Part shown: piece by piece, positions 45,567-55,029 of the stretch
How positions within the stretch are numbered: the stretch's first letter is position 1
How the letters are laid out: each line of letters starts with the position of its first letter
Assembly (NCBI RefSeq): GCF_001456025.1
Contig: NZ_LMTZ01000114.1
Coordinates: 24,672-88,671, forward strand
Reading direction: 5' to 3'
Length of the DNA: 64,000 bases
Source: Mastigocoleus testarum BC008
GTDB lineage: Bacteria; Cyanobacteriota; Cyanobacteriia; Cyanobacteriales; Nostocaceae
Notes under the pieces: model-generated
Database searches by the model: none
What the model was told of the DNA's origin: nothing
Seen by the model: the letters and a program-made list of their open reading frames with translations, nothing else
Program-made: the position numbers and the translations under genes

Positions 45567-47732
45567 ATGCTGTGCTGCCTAAACCCCGATTGCCCAAATC
45601 CCCACAATCCAGACGGGATAAGGTATTGCCAGAGTTGTAGCGCAACACTTAAACCCCTGCTTAGAGGTCATTATCGAATTACTGGAGTACTTTCGGATGA
45701 GGGTGGATTTGGTAGAACCTACTTAGCAGAGGATTTAGATAAGCTCAATGAACTTGGTGTAGTCAAACAATTAGCACCAAAAGTTCATGGAACCTGGGCA
45801 TTAAATAAAGCAATTGAGCTATTTAAACAAGAAGCAAAGCGCCTGCAAGAATTAGGTAGAAATCAAAGAATACCGACATTACTGGCATACTTTGAAGAGG
45901 ATAATTACTTGTATTTAGTACAAGAATTTGTTGATGGATTAAATCTATTTAAAGAATTGCAGCAACGTTCAAAATATAATGAGATAGAAATAAGAGAACT
46001 GTTGCTTGACTTATTACCCGTTCTTAAATTTATTCACGAAAATGGAGTAGTTCATCGCGACCTCAAGCCACAAAATATCATTCGTCGTCAATTCGATAAC
46101 AAATTAGTATTAATTGATTTTGGCGCTTCAAAGCAACTGACAGCAACAGTACAAACTAAACCCGGAACTACCATTGGTTCTTTCGGATATAGTCCCATAG
46201 AACAAATCCAGGGTGGAGAAGTTTGTCCTGCAAGTGATTTCTTCAGCTTAGGTGCAACCTGTTTTCATATGCTTAGTGGAATACCTCCATTTCATTTATG
46301 GACTCAACAGGGTTATGGTTGGGTTTCTACATGGCGACAACATGTGAATAGTCCCCTGAGTAATGAATTTGCTCTGGTTATCGAACGTTTATTAAAAAAA
46401 GATATTCAAGAACGTTATCAATCAGCAGACGAAGTTATTCGGGATTTAACTCTTACTCCTGGCGCTCCACCACCAACCCAAATACCGTCACAATCGCCAA
46501 GTCGTGAAGGGAATACAACAAATACAACAGATCCGAAAGCTTCTTCATCTTCCCTGAGAGTAAACTTATTTTCTAGATTGCGAAGACAAACATCCAAGCA
46601 ATCTCGTTCGCAAAGAATATCAGCAATAGCCTCTTCGTTAAACTTATCCAAACATGACCTTGAATTAATACTCAAGTGGTTGACTGCTATTGCAATTGTC
46701 CTTTTTGGGTTAGTTGGTAGCCAAATTTATGGTTACGTACGTTATGGCTTTTTAGTATCAAATCCAATATTTTTGATCGCCAGTTTTCCGAGTAGTAATT
46801 ACCTACAAAAAACCCTAAATGGTCATAGTAATTCAGTTGCATCGTTAGCCTATAACCCAAATGGTCAAATTCTAGCTAGTGGAAGTTACGACAATACTAT
46901 TAAATTATGGAATTTAATAAAAAATAAGGAAATTAGTACTTTTAAAGGTCATTCTGCTTGGGTTGCAACCATTGCAATTACTCCCAATAATAAGAACCTT
47001 GTTAGTGGTAGTTATGACAATACGATTAAGCTTTGGAATTTAGTAAATGGACGGCAAATCCGTACTTTTAAAGGACATTCTGATTCTATTGGAACTTTAC
47101 TTGTAACCAAAGACGGTAAAAATATTATTAGTGGTAGTTTTGACCGCACTATCAAAGTCTGGAATATAGCAAATGGAGAAGAAATTCGTACCTTAAGCGG
47201 ACACTCATCAAAGGTATCTTCTATTGCTGTGTCCCCTGATAATAAAATATTAGTCAGTGGGAGCGACGATAGAACGATCAAAATTTGGAATTTAGTTACA
47301 GGAGAGCTTATCCGTACCCTTGACGGTCATAAAGATAAAGTATCTTCTGTTGCAATTAGTCCCGATGGTAAAACTTTTGTTTCCGGAAGTCACGATCGCA
47401 CTATCAAATTGTGGAATTTGGCTACAGGAGAAGAAATTCGTACTTTTATTGATGGTTCCAAAAATTCCTCCAAAGCACATTCCAAATGGGTGAACTGTTT
47501 GGCTATTAGTCCTGATGGTAATATTCTCGCTAGTGGTAGTGGCGATCGCACAATTAAACTTTGGAGTTTAGTTACGGGAGAAGAAATCGACACCCTTAGA
47601 GGACACTCTGGTTACATTACCTCCCTGAGTTTCTCACCTGCAATAGATCGAGAAAACATTCCTTATCAGCAAACCCTTTCTAGTGGGGCTATGGGAGATA
47701 ACACTATTAAAGTATGGCGGATGTCGCAATAG
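45567..47732 (+). CDS. Zinc ribbon - Ser/Thr kinase - TM - WD40 protein (paralogue 2)
   Basis: The 721-residue product has the same plan as paralogue 1: zinc ribbon C4, C9, C21, C24; kinase with DEGGFGRTYLAED at 44-56, K67, HRDLKPQN with D165 and DFGASK at 184-189. A long Ser/Pro/Thr-rich linker lies at about 297-360, a membrane helix at about 370-390 and seven WD repeats from about 412 (KLWN, KLWN, KVWN, KIWN, KLWN, KLWS, KVWR). The upstream WD40-only gene is on the same strand 293 bases away. ATG start. TAATGGG heptamers begin just past the stop. Ligand of the propeller and kinase substrate are unknown. Confidence 0.94.
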   Translation: MLCCLNPDCPNPHNPDGIRYCQSCSATLKPLLRGHYRITGVLSDEGGFGRTYLAEDLDKLNELGVVKQLAPKVHGTWALNKAIELFKQEAKRLQELGRNQRIPTLLAYFEEDNYLYLVQEFVDGLNLFKELQQRSKYNEIEIRELLLDLLPVLKFIHENGVVHRDLKPQNIIRRQFDNKLVLIDFGASKQLTATVQTKPGTTIGSFGYSPIEQIQGGEVCPASDFFSLGATCFHMLSGIPPFHLWTQQGYGWVSTWRQHVNSPLSNEFALVIERLLKKDIQERYQSADEVIRDLTLTPGAPPPTQIPSQSPSREGNTTNTTDPKASSSSLRVNLFSRLRRQTSKQSRSQRISAIASSLNLSKHDLELILKWLTAIAIVLFGLVGSQIYGYVRYGFLVSNPIFLIASFPSSNYLQKTLNGHSNSVASLAYNPNGQILASGSYDNTIKLWNLIKNKEISTFKGHSAWVATIAITPNNKNLVSGSYDNTIKLWNLVNGRQIRTFKGHSDSIGTLLVTKDGKNIISGSFDRTIKVWNIANGEEIRTLSGHSSKVSSIAVSPDNKILVSGSDDRTIKIWNLVTGELIRTLDGHKDKVSSVAISPDGKTFVSGSHDRTIKLWNLATGEEIRTFIDGSKNSSKAHSKWVNCLAISPDGNILASGSGDRTIKLWSLVTGEEIDTLRGHSGYITSLSFSPAIDRENIPYQQTLSSGAMGDNTIKVWRMSQ

Positions 47733-47734
47733 TG

Positions 47735-47869
47735 TCGGTAATTGGTAATGGGTAATGGGTAATGGGTAATGGGTGATTGTTATTTTTTCGCATCACCAAT
47801 TAATCGTTATTGATAACTGTTAACTGTTAACTGTAGCCCGTAAGGGCGTAGCGTTAGCCATAAACTGTT
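47735..47869. repeat. TAATGGG heptamers and a CCGTAAGGGCGTAGCGTTAGCC element
   Basis: Five or so GGTAATG / GGGTAAT units at 47739-47775, then the AACTGTAG...CATAAACTGT palindromic element at 47829-47869, the second copy of the one at 8616. They fill the space between two convergent genes. Confidence 0.65.
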
Positions 47870-49214
47870 AAAAAATCGTCAGTCTGTAAGCTCCTGCTTG
47901 TCCTGGAGAAACTGAAGTTACGACAACGTAATAAGTTCCATCTTCTGGTAACTTGGCTCGATCTATTAGAGCACTAAATTTTCCATCCCTATCATTATTC
48001 GTTGCAACGATTTTTCCTTGGGAGTCAAGCAATACTACGTAAGGAGAAAATTCTTCAAAGGTGCTATCTACACGAACACTAACAAGCTGACCTTTCTCAC
48101 CTTCAAACCGAGAAACATTGTAAGGGCTACGATTTCTTCTTAAAATTGGACCGGTAGCACTTAAGTTATCTTTCTCATCAACAGTATAACTAGCTCTATC
48201 GTTTCTTAGCGCTAAACTGTAACGACCCGTATCTCCTGGATTACGAGTAGTTACACCAACGACGTAAGTACCATCAGCTGGTAGCCGAACAAATTCAAAA
48301 GCATCTCTTGAACCGGGACCAATTCCACCACCTCGTCTCAAAATTACGTTACCATCAGGGTCAAGCAAATACATTAGTGGTTGCATGCTTAAATTACTAG
48401 ACCTACGTCGATCTCCACTACCAAGCAACCTAATTTGAATCAGTTGATTTTCTCTACCCTCGAACTGGTAAAAATGGAAGTGTCTGCCATTATGTTCATA
48501 GTCACCTGGAGCTAAAACTCCTAAAGCAATATCTACATAATTAAGCTGGCGGTAATTAATCTCCTCAGAAAGAACAAGAGGCGAGATTCTCGGATTTTCA
48601 CGAGGTATTTGAGGTTGGACATTTGGTTGTTGCTTCCTGGGTTGTGTTCTGACCGGGCGTCTTGGTGCTCCAGGTGTAGGACGACGAGTGGGTGTTGCTG
48701 TTCCAGTTCCAGGTGCAGGGCGTCTTGGTGTCCTAGGTGTTGGTGTCCTGGGTGTTGGTGTCCTGGGTGTTGGTGTCCTAGGTGCAGCTGTTCCAGGTGC
48801 TGGTACTGGAGAAGTAGGTTCTATGGTATTCGATGATGGTGGAGGGTTTGTTGCTGGAGGGTTTGTTGCTGGAGGGTTTGTTGCTGGAGGGCTTGTTGGT
48901 GTAGTTTCTTCTGGGGCTTGTGAAGGCTGTTGTGGCGTTTCAGATGTTTGTGGTGGATTGATTACAGGTATTTCTTCTATACCTTGTTGTACTATTTCCG
49001 GTCTCTCATCAGGTGTTTTAGCTATAAGTAAGGTGTTTTTATCATCTAATATTTCTACCATTAAAGCGTTTACAGGTAGAGAATAACTAGCAAGTAAAAA
49101 GCTACTAAACAAAGAAATAACGAATCTAAACTTAAATCTAAACTCTAAAAACCTAAAATCAAAAAACTTCAAATCAAATTTACGACAATATTCTTTGTCA
49201 CTTTTTAAATTCAT
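47868..49214 (-). CDS. Exported Pro-rich protein with tandem pre-peptidase C-terminal (PPC) domains
   Basis: The 448-residue product has an unusually long N-terminal leader: a Phe/Arg/Lys-rich stretch of about 30 residues (FDLKFFDFRFLEFRFKFRF), then a hydrophobic core and a likely cut after VNA near 51. Residues about 85-200 are Pro/Thr-rich with short repeats (PPATN x3, TPTPR x3), a probable wall-spanning linker. From about 215 two PPC-type beta domains follow (HFYQFEGRENQLIQIRLLG...PADGTYVVGVTTRNPGDTGRYSLAL; VSRFEGEKGQLVSVRVDS...PEDGTYYVVVTSVSPGQAGAYRLTIF). PPC domains usually accompany secreted proteases; no catalytic domain is present. It is convergent with kinase paralogue 2. Confidence 0.87.
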   Translation of the reverse strand: MNLKSDKEYCRKFDLKFFDFRFLEFRFKFRFVISLFSSFLLASYSLPVNALMVEILDDKNTLLIAKTPDERPEIVQQGIEEIPVINPPQTSETPQQPSQAPEETTPTSPPATNPPATNPPATNPPPSSNTIEPTSPVPAPGTAAPRTPTPRTPTPRTPTPRTPRRPAPGTGTATPTRRPTPGAPRRPVRTQPRKQQPNVQPQIPRENPRISPLVLSEEINYRQLNYVDIALGVLAPGDYEHNGRHFHFYQFEGRENQLIQIRLLGSGDRRRSSNLSMQPLMYLLDPDGNVILRRGGGIGPGSRDAFEFVRLPADGTYVVGVTTRNPGDTGRYSLALRNDRASYTVDEKDNLSATGPILRRNRSPYNVSRFEGEKGQLVSVRVDSTFEEFSPYVVLLDSQGKIVATNNDRDGKFSALIDRAKLPEDGTYYVVVTSVSPGQAGAYRLTIF

Positions 49215-49846
49215 ATTTTTACTTGATTTTACTTATGAATATGAACCTTATGAATATGGCACATTGCAATAACTTATTACATTTTTATTTAGAGAATATT
49301 TGATAAATATCCTTCAAACTAATTAAGACTTTTTAGGAGTTTTATCCCTTTTAAAAAGGATTTTATATTTTAGATGAAGCTAACGACAACCTGGTCTAAT
49401 TTATTAATTTTCAAACATTCTCCAAATTTAGTTTTTTTATATTACATTGGATATTACCAAAAACATCAGTTTATTTTTTTAACTGCTAATCATAGCAATT
49501 ATAATTGTGACTTGGTGTCAGCAAATGACAGTATGTCAGATTTGGGATTGTCACACTAAGTACCGAAGAGTAGAGAGTTACTCCAATTTCTTCACCCAGA
49601 GATATAGAAATATAGTAATTTTTACAACTATCGGATGATACGGACTACTTGGAATAATTATTAATGTATGATTTAGAATTGTGATTAAACTTTACAGGTA
49701 AATCTTATAATTGAAACTTGCCCTAATTTCGCCTATGCTATAGCTGTGTCTTTTTCTTTTATAAAAAGAAATAGGTTGAGCATTTCGATCGCAACAAATC
49801 TCTGATACGAATTAACTTATACTCGAAACACGGATGGATTCCCAGT
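49215..49846. other. Gene-free spacer between divergent genes
   Basis: About 630 bases. An open frame at 49374-49559 (plus) shows no conserved features and I do not count it. No hairpin or repeat recognised. Confidence 0.4.
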
Positions 49847-51859
49847 ATGATCTGCTGCCTGAATCCCGATTGCCAAAACCCAATGAACCCGGATGGGAAT
49901 CAATGTTGCCAAAATTGTCAGACACCATTGATACCTTTGCTCAGAGGTCGCTATCGGATTGTAAAACGGCTTTCTGTTGAAGGTGGGTTTAGTATCACCT
50001 ATCTGGCAGAAGATATAGACAAATTAAACGAGCAGTGCGTTGTTAAACAGCTTGCACCAAAAGTCCAGAATCAATCAACTTTAAAAAAAGCGGTAAAACT
50101 TTTTAAGGAAGAAGCTCAGCGTCTGCAAGAGTTGGGAGAACACCCACAGATACCCAATTTGTTGGCTTATTTTGAGCAAGATGGTTATTTATATTTAGTA
50201 CAACAGTTTATTAAGGGAAACAACTTACTACAACGCATGCAAGAGAATGGAAGGTTTAGAGAACCTGAAATTCGCAAGCTGTTATTGGATTTATTACCTG
50301 TTCTGAAATTTATTCACGAGAAAGGAGTAATTCACAGAGATATTAAGCCACAAAATGTTATTATCCGCGAGAATGATGGGAAGCATGTGTTGATCGACTT
50401 TGGTGCTTCTAAGCTTTTAACAACGACTGTCAAGAATAAAGGGACAAGTATTGGTTCCCATGGTTATACTCCTGTCGAGCAAATGCAAGACGGAAAAGCT
50501 TATCCTGCTAGCGATCTATTCAGTTTGGGTGCAAGTTGCTTTTTTCTGCTAACAGGTGTTTCTCCATCCAAGCAATGGATGGAAAAGGGTTATGCTTGGA
50601 TTACAACCTGGCGAAAACACTTTAATGGTTCCAATGGACAAGGGATTCCCATCTCGATGGAATTGGGCGAAGTAATTGACAAATTACTCAAAGTAGATAT
50701 TAAAGAACGTTATCAATCCGCGGATCGAGTTCTTAAAGATTTAGTACCTCAACAAGTATCAGCTTCAGTTGCGACAACATTACTTAGCTCCGTACCGAGA
50801 AACTCAAATGAAGCAACAGTACAGGTACAGAAAAAACTTAAAAAGCGATGGTTGGTTAATGGTGGATTGATTTTATTAACTTTGGGTGGAGGAGTTTTTT
50901 GGTTTTTCAATCCACCACAAATTCCTTTAATACCACCTGGATTATTTGTTAACAACTCTTCGGTATTTACATTAGTAGGACATGCAAGTGATGTAAATGC
51001 GGTTAACTTTTCTCCCCAGGGAGATAAACTTGCTAGTGGTAGTGATGATAAGACTATCAAAGTTTGGGATGTAGCCAACAGGGAAATAATTCGGACTATT
51101 GAGGGTCATTCTGGATGGATTTGGGATGTGGCTTTTAGCCCAGATGGTAAAATTCTTGCCAGTAGTGGTAACGATAAAACCATTAAACTTTGGGATTTAT
51201 CAACTGGTAAAGAAATTCGTACGCTCAAAGGACATTTACAGGGAGTCATCTCCGTTGCTTTTAGTAAAGATGGTACAACTTTAGCTTCCAGTAGTGTCGA
51301 TAGCACCATCAAACTATGGAATGTGGCTACAGGGGAGGAAATCCGAACATTGAAGGGACATTCTGCAGCAGTAAATTCTGTGGATTTTTCTCCCGATGGT
51401 TTTACTTTAGCTTCTGGTAGTTGGGACAAAAGCATAAAATTATGGAATGTGGAGACGGGAGAGAAAATTCGCACATTTAAAGCACATAAAGATAAAGTAT
51501 TTTCTGTTGCTTTTGCTCCTGATGGAAAAACATTAGCTTCCGCAAGTAGAGATAAAACGGTGAAAGTATGGAATTTAGCTGCCGGAAAAGTAAGTAATAC
51601 TCTCCAAGGACATACAGATAAAGTAAATTCAGTTGCTTACATACCTGGTAAAACTGACAGCCAATCTGAAGAAGATCAAATACTTGTTAGTGGTAGCAAT
51701 GATAATACTATTAAATTGTGGGATGTAAAAACTGGAAAACTAATTAATACCCTCAAAAAAGATGTCGGTTACATATACTCTGTAGCCACCAGTAAAGATG
51801 GGAAAAAAATTGCTGGTGGTGGTAGCGCCGAAAATATTGTGAAAATTTGGCAACTTTAG
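49847..51859 (+). CDS. Zinc ribbon - Ser/Thr kinase - TM - WD40 protein (paralogue 3)
   Basis: The 670-residue product again has the zinc ribbon (C4, C9, C21, C24), kinase domain with K67, HRDIKPQN with D165 and DFGASK at 184-189, a membrane helix at about 335-354 (WLVNGGLILLTLGGGVFWFF) and seven WD repeats from about 374 (KVWD, KLWD, KLWN, KLWN, KVWN, KLWD, KIWQ). It differs from paralogues 1 and 2 in the glycine loop, where SVEGGFSITYLAED has Ser in place of the Gly of DEGGFGRTYLAED, so ATP handling may differ. It also lacks a long Ser/Pro linker. ATG start. Convergent with the ClC gene, only 15 bases apart. Confidence 0.93.
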   Translation: MICCLNPDCQNPMNPDGNQCCQNCQTPLIPLLRGRYRIVKRLSVEGGFSITYLAEDIDKLNEQCVVKQLAPKVQNQSTLKKAVKLFKEEAQRLQELGEHPQIPNLLAYFEQDGYLYLVQQFIKGNNLLQRMQENGRFREPEIRKLLLDLLPVLKFIHEKGVIHRDIKPQNVIIRENDGKHVLIDFGASKLLTTTVKNKGTSIGSHGYTPVEQMQDGKAYPASDLFSLGASCFFLLTGVSPSKQWMEKGYAWITTWRKHFNGSNGQGIPISMELGEVIDKLLKVDIKERYQSADRVLKDLVPQQVSASVATTLLSSVPRNSNEATVQVQKKLKKRWLVNGGLILLTLGGGVFWFFNPPQIPLIPPGLFVNNSSVFTLVGHASDVNAVNFSPQGDKLASGSDDKTIKVWDVANREIIRTIEGHSGWIWDVAFSPDGKILASSGNDKTIKLWDLSTGKEIRTLKGHLQGVISVAFSKDGTTLASSSVDSTIKLWNVATGEEIRTLKGHSAAVNSVDFSPDGFTLASGSWDKSIKLWNVETGEKIRTFKAHKDKVFSVAFAPDGKTLASASRDKTVKVWNLAAGKVSNTLQGHTDKVNSVAYIPGKTDSQSEEDQILVSGSNDNTIKLWDVKTGKLINTLKKDVGYIYSVATSKDGKKIAGGGSAENIVKIWQL

Positions 51860-51874
51860 TTGGGGGTTGGGAAA

Positions 51875-54817
51875 TCAGTTCTTCTCTTCTGAATCCTGAC
51901 TTCTTCCTCTTCCAACTTTTACGCCAAATTTCGTTGACCTCTGCTGTAAATATGCAGTCTGTCCTGATTTCTGACTACTACCGTTCTTTAATAACCTAAC
52001 CTGTTGTGATTTCAAACTTTTGGTAGCAGGTAAAGATGCGGTTTGTCGTGACTCCTGACTCATACTTGTTATTGATGAGGTTGTCTGTTCTGAATTTTGG
52101 CTTTTTGTTTCTACCTCACCAAAATGTAATTCTCTATCATTAATCGTTCCCCGAACCAGAATCACTGTACTATCAACATTAAGAGCAATTGTATCAGGAA
52201 TATTTTGTTTGATAGATAGCATTCCTTCCTGAGAAGCGCCAACTACCACAACATCATAATGTTTTTTGTTCGCCAGTTCGATAATACCTGCAGGTACAGA
52301 TTTTGCTTTTATCGGTGCAGCAATTACCTCACTTGAAGATTCTCGAGTTTTAACTAAATCACGAACTGTTTCTTCCAAGGGTTTCATATCTGGTTTATCT
52401 TCAGATGGTTTAACAACGCGAGTTAAACAAATTTTCGGTTTTTTGGCTAGAGTTACCAATGCTGGTAATAAATCTATTCCTGCTTTTGCATTCAGACCAC
52501 CTGCTGTAGGAATCAGCCAACTTTGGAAAGAAGGACTTACAGGGAAGGAATCAAATTCAGTTGATAAAATAGACTTAAGTTTGGTGTTATTTTTATTGGC
52601 TGGCTTGACAACAATAACTTCGCAGGTTGCTTTGCGAATAATCCTATCGACGGTATTTCCAAAAATCTTACCGGGGGTACTTGTATTTCCCTTCCATCCC
52701 ATTAGTAGTAGGTCAATGTGACGTTCTTGGATCGCTTCTAAAATTGTTTGGGCGACATTATTCGCAACCCGAATTTGAGTGTGTACGGGAATTTTATAAT
52801 TTAGGGTGTTTTTAGCTAAATTTTGTGCTTTTTCGATGAACTCGCCAATTGTTGTATCCTCTATTTCCGTCTCAGATGGAAGATGACCAGGAGGGACAAT
52901 TATTATTTGCAAATACTCTATCTCGTAATTTTTCTCACGAGCAATAGCAGTTGCTATTTTCACTAAGGTGTTAGCAGTTTCAGGATTTGCGATCGGTACC
53001 AACAATCTACCCGTACCAATACTGGGTGATTGAGTTTGATATACCACGTATGATGGTTCTTCTTGGGATTTGATATTTTCTGGCTCACCGTTGAAATGCT
53101 TGGCGGTTGCCCGAATAATATCAGTACGGGTAATAATTCCTACTAATCTTTTACACTCTAATACTGGTAAGCGAGTAATTTCATAGCGATCTAATATACA
53201 CAAAACACTACTAAGATTTTGGGTAGGAGTTACTGTAATTGGCTTAGAAGTCATGATTTCCCTGACAGTCGCATTCTCGTTACGGAGACGGGTCGAATCT
53301 GTTTTGTGTATATCTATTTGTGTAATTACTCCTACTAATTTCCCAGATTCCAAAACAGGAAAACCCCGATACGGAGAATTGGAAAATCTTTGAAAAGCTT
53401 CCCCATAGCTCATGTCAGCATCCAGGGTCTCTACTGGGTAGTGCATGACATCTTCAACTGTTAACTTGCTTAAAACATTTTCTGTAGAATTTTGCTTTTG
53501 GATTTTGGAACCTTTCAATTGCAAAAGCTTATCGTTTAAAGAACCAGGAGCTATTTTATCTGCGATAATATAGGATATTACCGAACCAATCATCAAAGGT
53601 AAGACCAAGTTAAAATCTCCGGTCATTTCAAAGATAATTACAATCGCTGTAATTGGTACTTTAGAAAAACCACTAAAAAATGCTCCCATTCCCGCTAAAG
53701 CATAAGTGGTTGGGGATATACTTGGTATTAATAATTCTGCAATTCTACCAATTCCATAACCGAGACTAGAACCTAGGATCAAGCTCGGACCAAATAAACC
53801 AGCAGGTGCACCGGAACCAAAGGCTATAGAAGTTAGGCAAAAATGAGTGACAAAAACAGCCGCAGCTTTAAAGATACTTAATTCACCTGTGGTCATGAAT
53901 TCCCGTAAACCAGCATTATTCCGAAAATGTTCTGGGAGGAACGCAATAACAATTCCACAAATTAATCCAACTAAAGCAACTCGCCACGACAGACTAATTT
54001 TGAACCTTTTATGTACATTGATGCTAAATAAGAGAGAGTGATGGAATAAAGCAGCAAATATTCCAGCAAGTAACCCTAAAAGTAAATAAAAGGGAATTTC
54101 GGGAAGGGAAAAACTACTACTGTATTGTGTAAATTCGATATTTAAATCCAGGTTGTTACCACCCAACAGACGAGAGACAACCCCACCAATAAAAGAAGCT
54201 ATGATGGCGGTACCCAGAGTTAATCCTGATAAATCATGAAGTAACTCTTCAATTACGAACAATACACCAGAGATAGGTGCATTAAATGCAGCTGCTAACC
54301 CTGCAGCTGCACCTGCTGTAATCATTTGACGTCTGCGAACTGGAGAATTTGGAAACCAACGACTTAAACCTCCAGCCAAAGAAGCACCTACATGGACCGT
54401 AGGTGCTTGTCGTCCCATTGTAATTCCAGATCCAATAGTGATAATAGAAGCAAATAATTTTACAAATGCAACTCGCCAGGAAAGCCTGGTTTTAATGCAA
54501 ATAAGAGATGCTTTTATTCGAGGAATACCACCCCCTACAGCCTCTGGAGCGAACTTCTCAACCATCCAGCCAGCAAAGAATCCAAGAGAAATACCGATGA
54601 GTGGTAAGACTAGCCATGGAGGAAGATCGGAGGCTGCTCTAACGCGTATGGTCCCGAGCCATCCCGAACCATTTTTGAGAAAAACTGCAGATAAGGCAGC
54701 AAAGATACCAATAACAGACGCTTCTGTATATGCAGCAAAGCTACGAGTACCTAAGGGAAGACCTCTTCTGGATTTCCAATGGCGAGAAAACCACTGAATC
54801 ATCATAGGAGGAAACAT
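51875..54817 (-). CDS. ClC-family chloride channel/transporter with CBS pair and universal-stress domains
   Basis: I start at the ATG at 54817 (MFPPMMIQWFSRHW), giving 980 residues; an in-frame extension of 27 codons upstream is not family-like. The ClC core is at about 20-425 (GGGIPRIKA at 96-104, GRQAPTVHVGA at 135-145, VLFVIEELLHDL, GSGAPAGLFGPSLILG near 335-350). Two CBS domains lie at about 453-575, and two UspA-like halves at about 603-738 and 765-888. The external gating Glu of GREGP is Gln here (Q137), and the first anion-site Ser of GSGIP is Gly. The proton-side Glu (E190/E191) is kept. The last 75 residues are Gln/Ser-rich and encoded by degenerate heptamers. Role: anion transport with nucleotide-sensing regulation, inferred. 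Confidence 0.93.
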   Translation of the reverse strand: MFPPMMIQWFSRHWKSRRGLPLGTRSFAAYTEASVIGIFAALSAVFLKNGSGWLGTIRVRAASDLPPWLVLPLIGISLGFFAGWMVEKFAPEAVGGGIPRIKASLICIKTRLSWRVAFVKLFASIITIGSGITMGRQAPTVHVGASLAGGLSRWFPNSPVRRRQMITAGAAAGLAAAFNAPISGVLFVIEELLHDLSGLTLGTAIIASFIGGVVSRLLGGNNLDLNIEFTQYSSSFSLPEIPFYLLLGLLAGIFAALFHHSLLFSINVHKRFKISLSWRVALVGLICGIVIAFLPEHFRNNAGLREFMTTGELSIFKAAAVFVTHFCLTSIAFGSGAPAGLFGPSLILGSSLGYGIGRIAELLIPSISPTTYALAGMGAFFSGFSKVPITAIVIIFEMTGDFNLVLPLMIGSVISYIIADKIAPGSLNDKLLQLKGSKIQKQNSTENVLSKLTVEDVMHYPVETLDADMSYGEAFQRFSNSPYRGFPVLESGKLVGVITQIDIHKTDSTRLRNENATVREIMTSKPITVTPTQNLSSVLCILDRYEITRLPVLECKRLVGIITRTDIIRATAKHFNGEPENIKSQEEPSYVVYQTQSPSIGTGRLLVPIANPETANTLVKIATAIAREKNYEIEYLQIIIVPPGHLPSETEIEDTTIGEFIEKAQNLAKNTLNYKIPVHTQIRVANNVAQTILEAIQERHIDLLLMGWKGNTSTPGKIFGNTVDRIIRKATCEVIVVKPANKNNTKLKSILSTEFDSFPVSPSFQSWLIPTAGGLNAKAGIDLLPALVTLAKKPKICLTRVVKPSEDKPDMKPLEETVRDLVKTRESSSEVIAAPIKAKSVPAGIIELANKKHYDVVVVGASQEGMLSIKQNIPDTIALNVDSTVILVRGTINDRELHFGEVETKSQNSEQTTSSITSMSQESRQTASLPATKSLKSQQVRLLKNGSSQKSGQTAYLQQRSTKFGVKVGRGRSQDSEEKN

Positions 54818-55029
54818 AATAATCGTTTTATTTGTTAGTATTGACGCAGCTTTAACGTTGCAGGTTATAAGATTAACTATAACGCTTTTCCAGAGCACTT
54901 TTTCGATATTTCTCTGATTGAATAAAAAGAATCAATCTAAAATAGGGGGATTAGTTTATTAAATAGCTAGCCAACCCCCAAGTTAGTTATGTATATTACC
55001 AACAGACCTACCATACTACGACAAAGGCT

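Noticed and set aside
49374..49559. 61-codon open frame upstream of kinase paralogue 3
   Set aside because: No ribosome-binding site, no domain, AT-rich composition.
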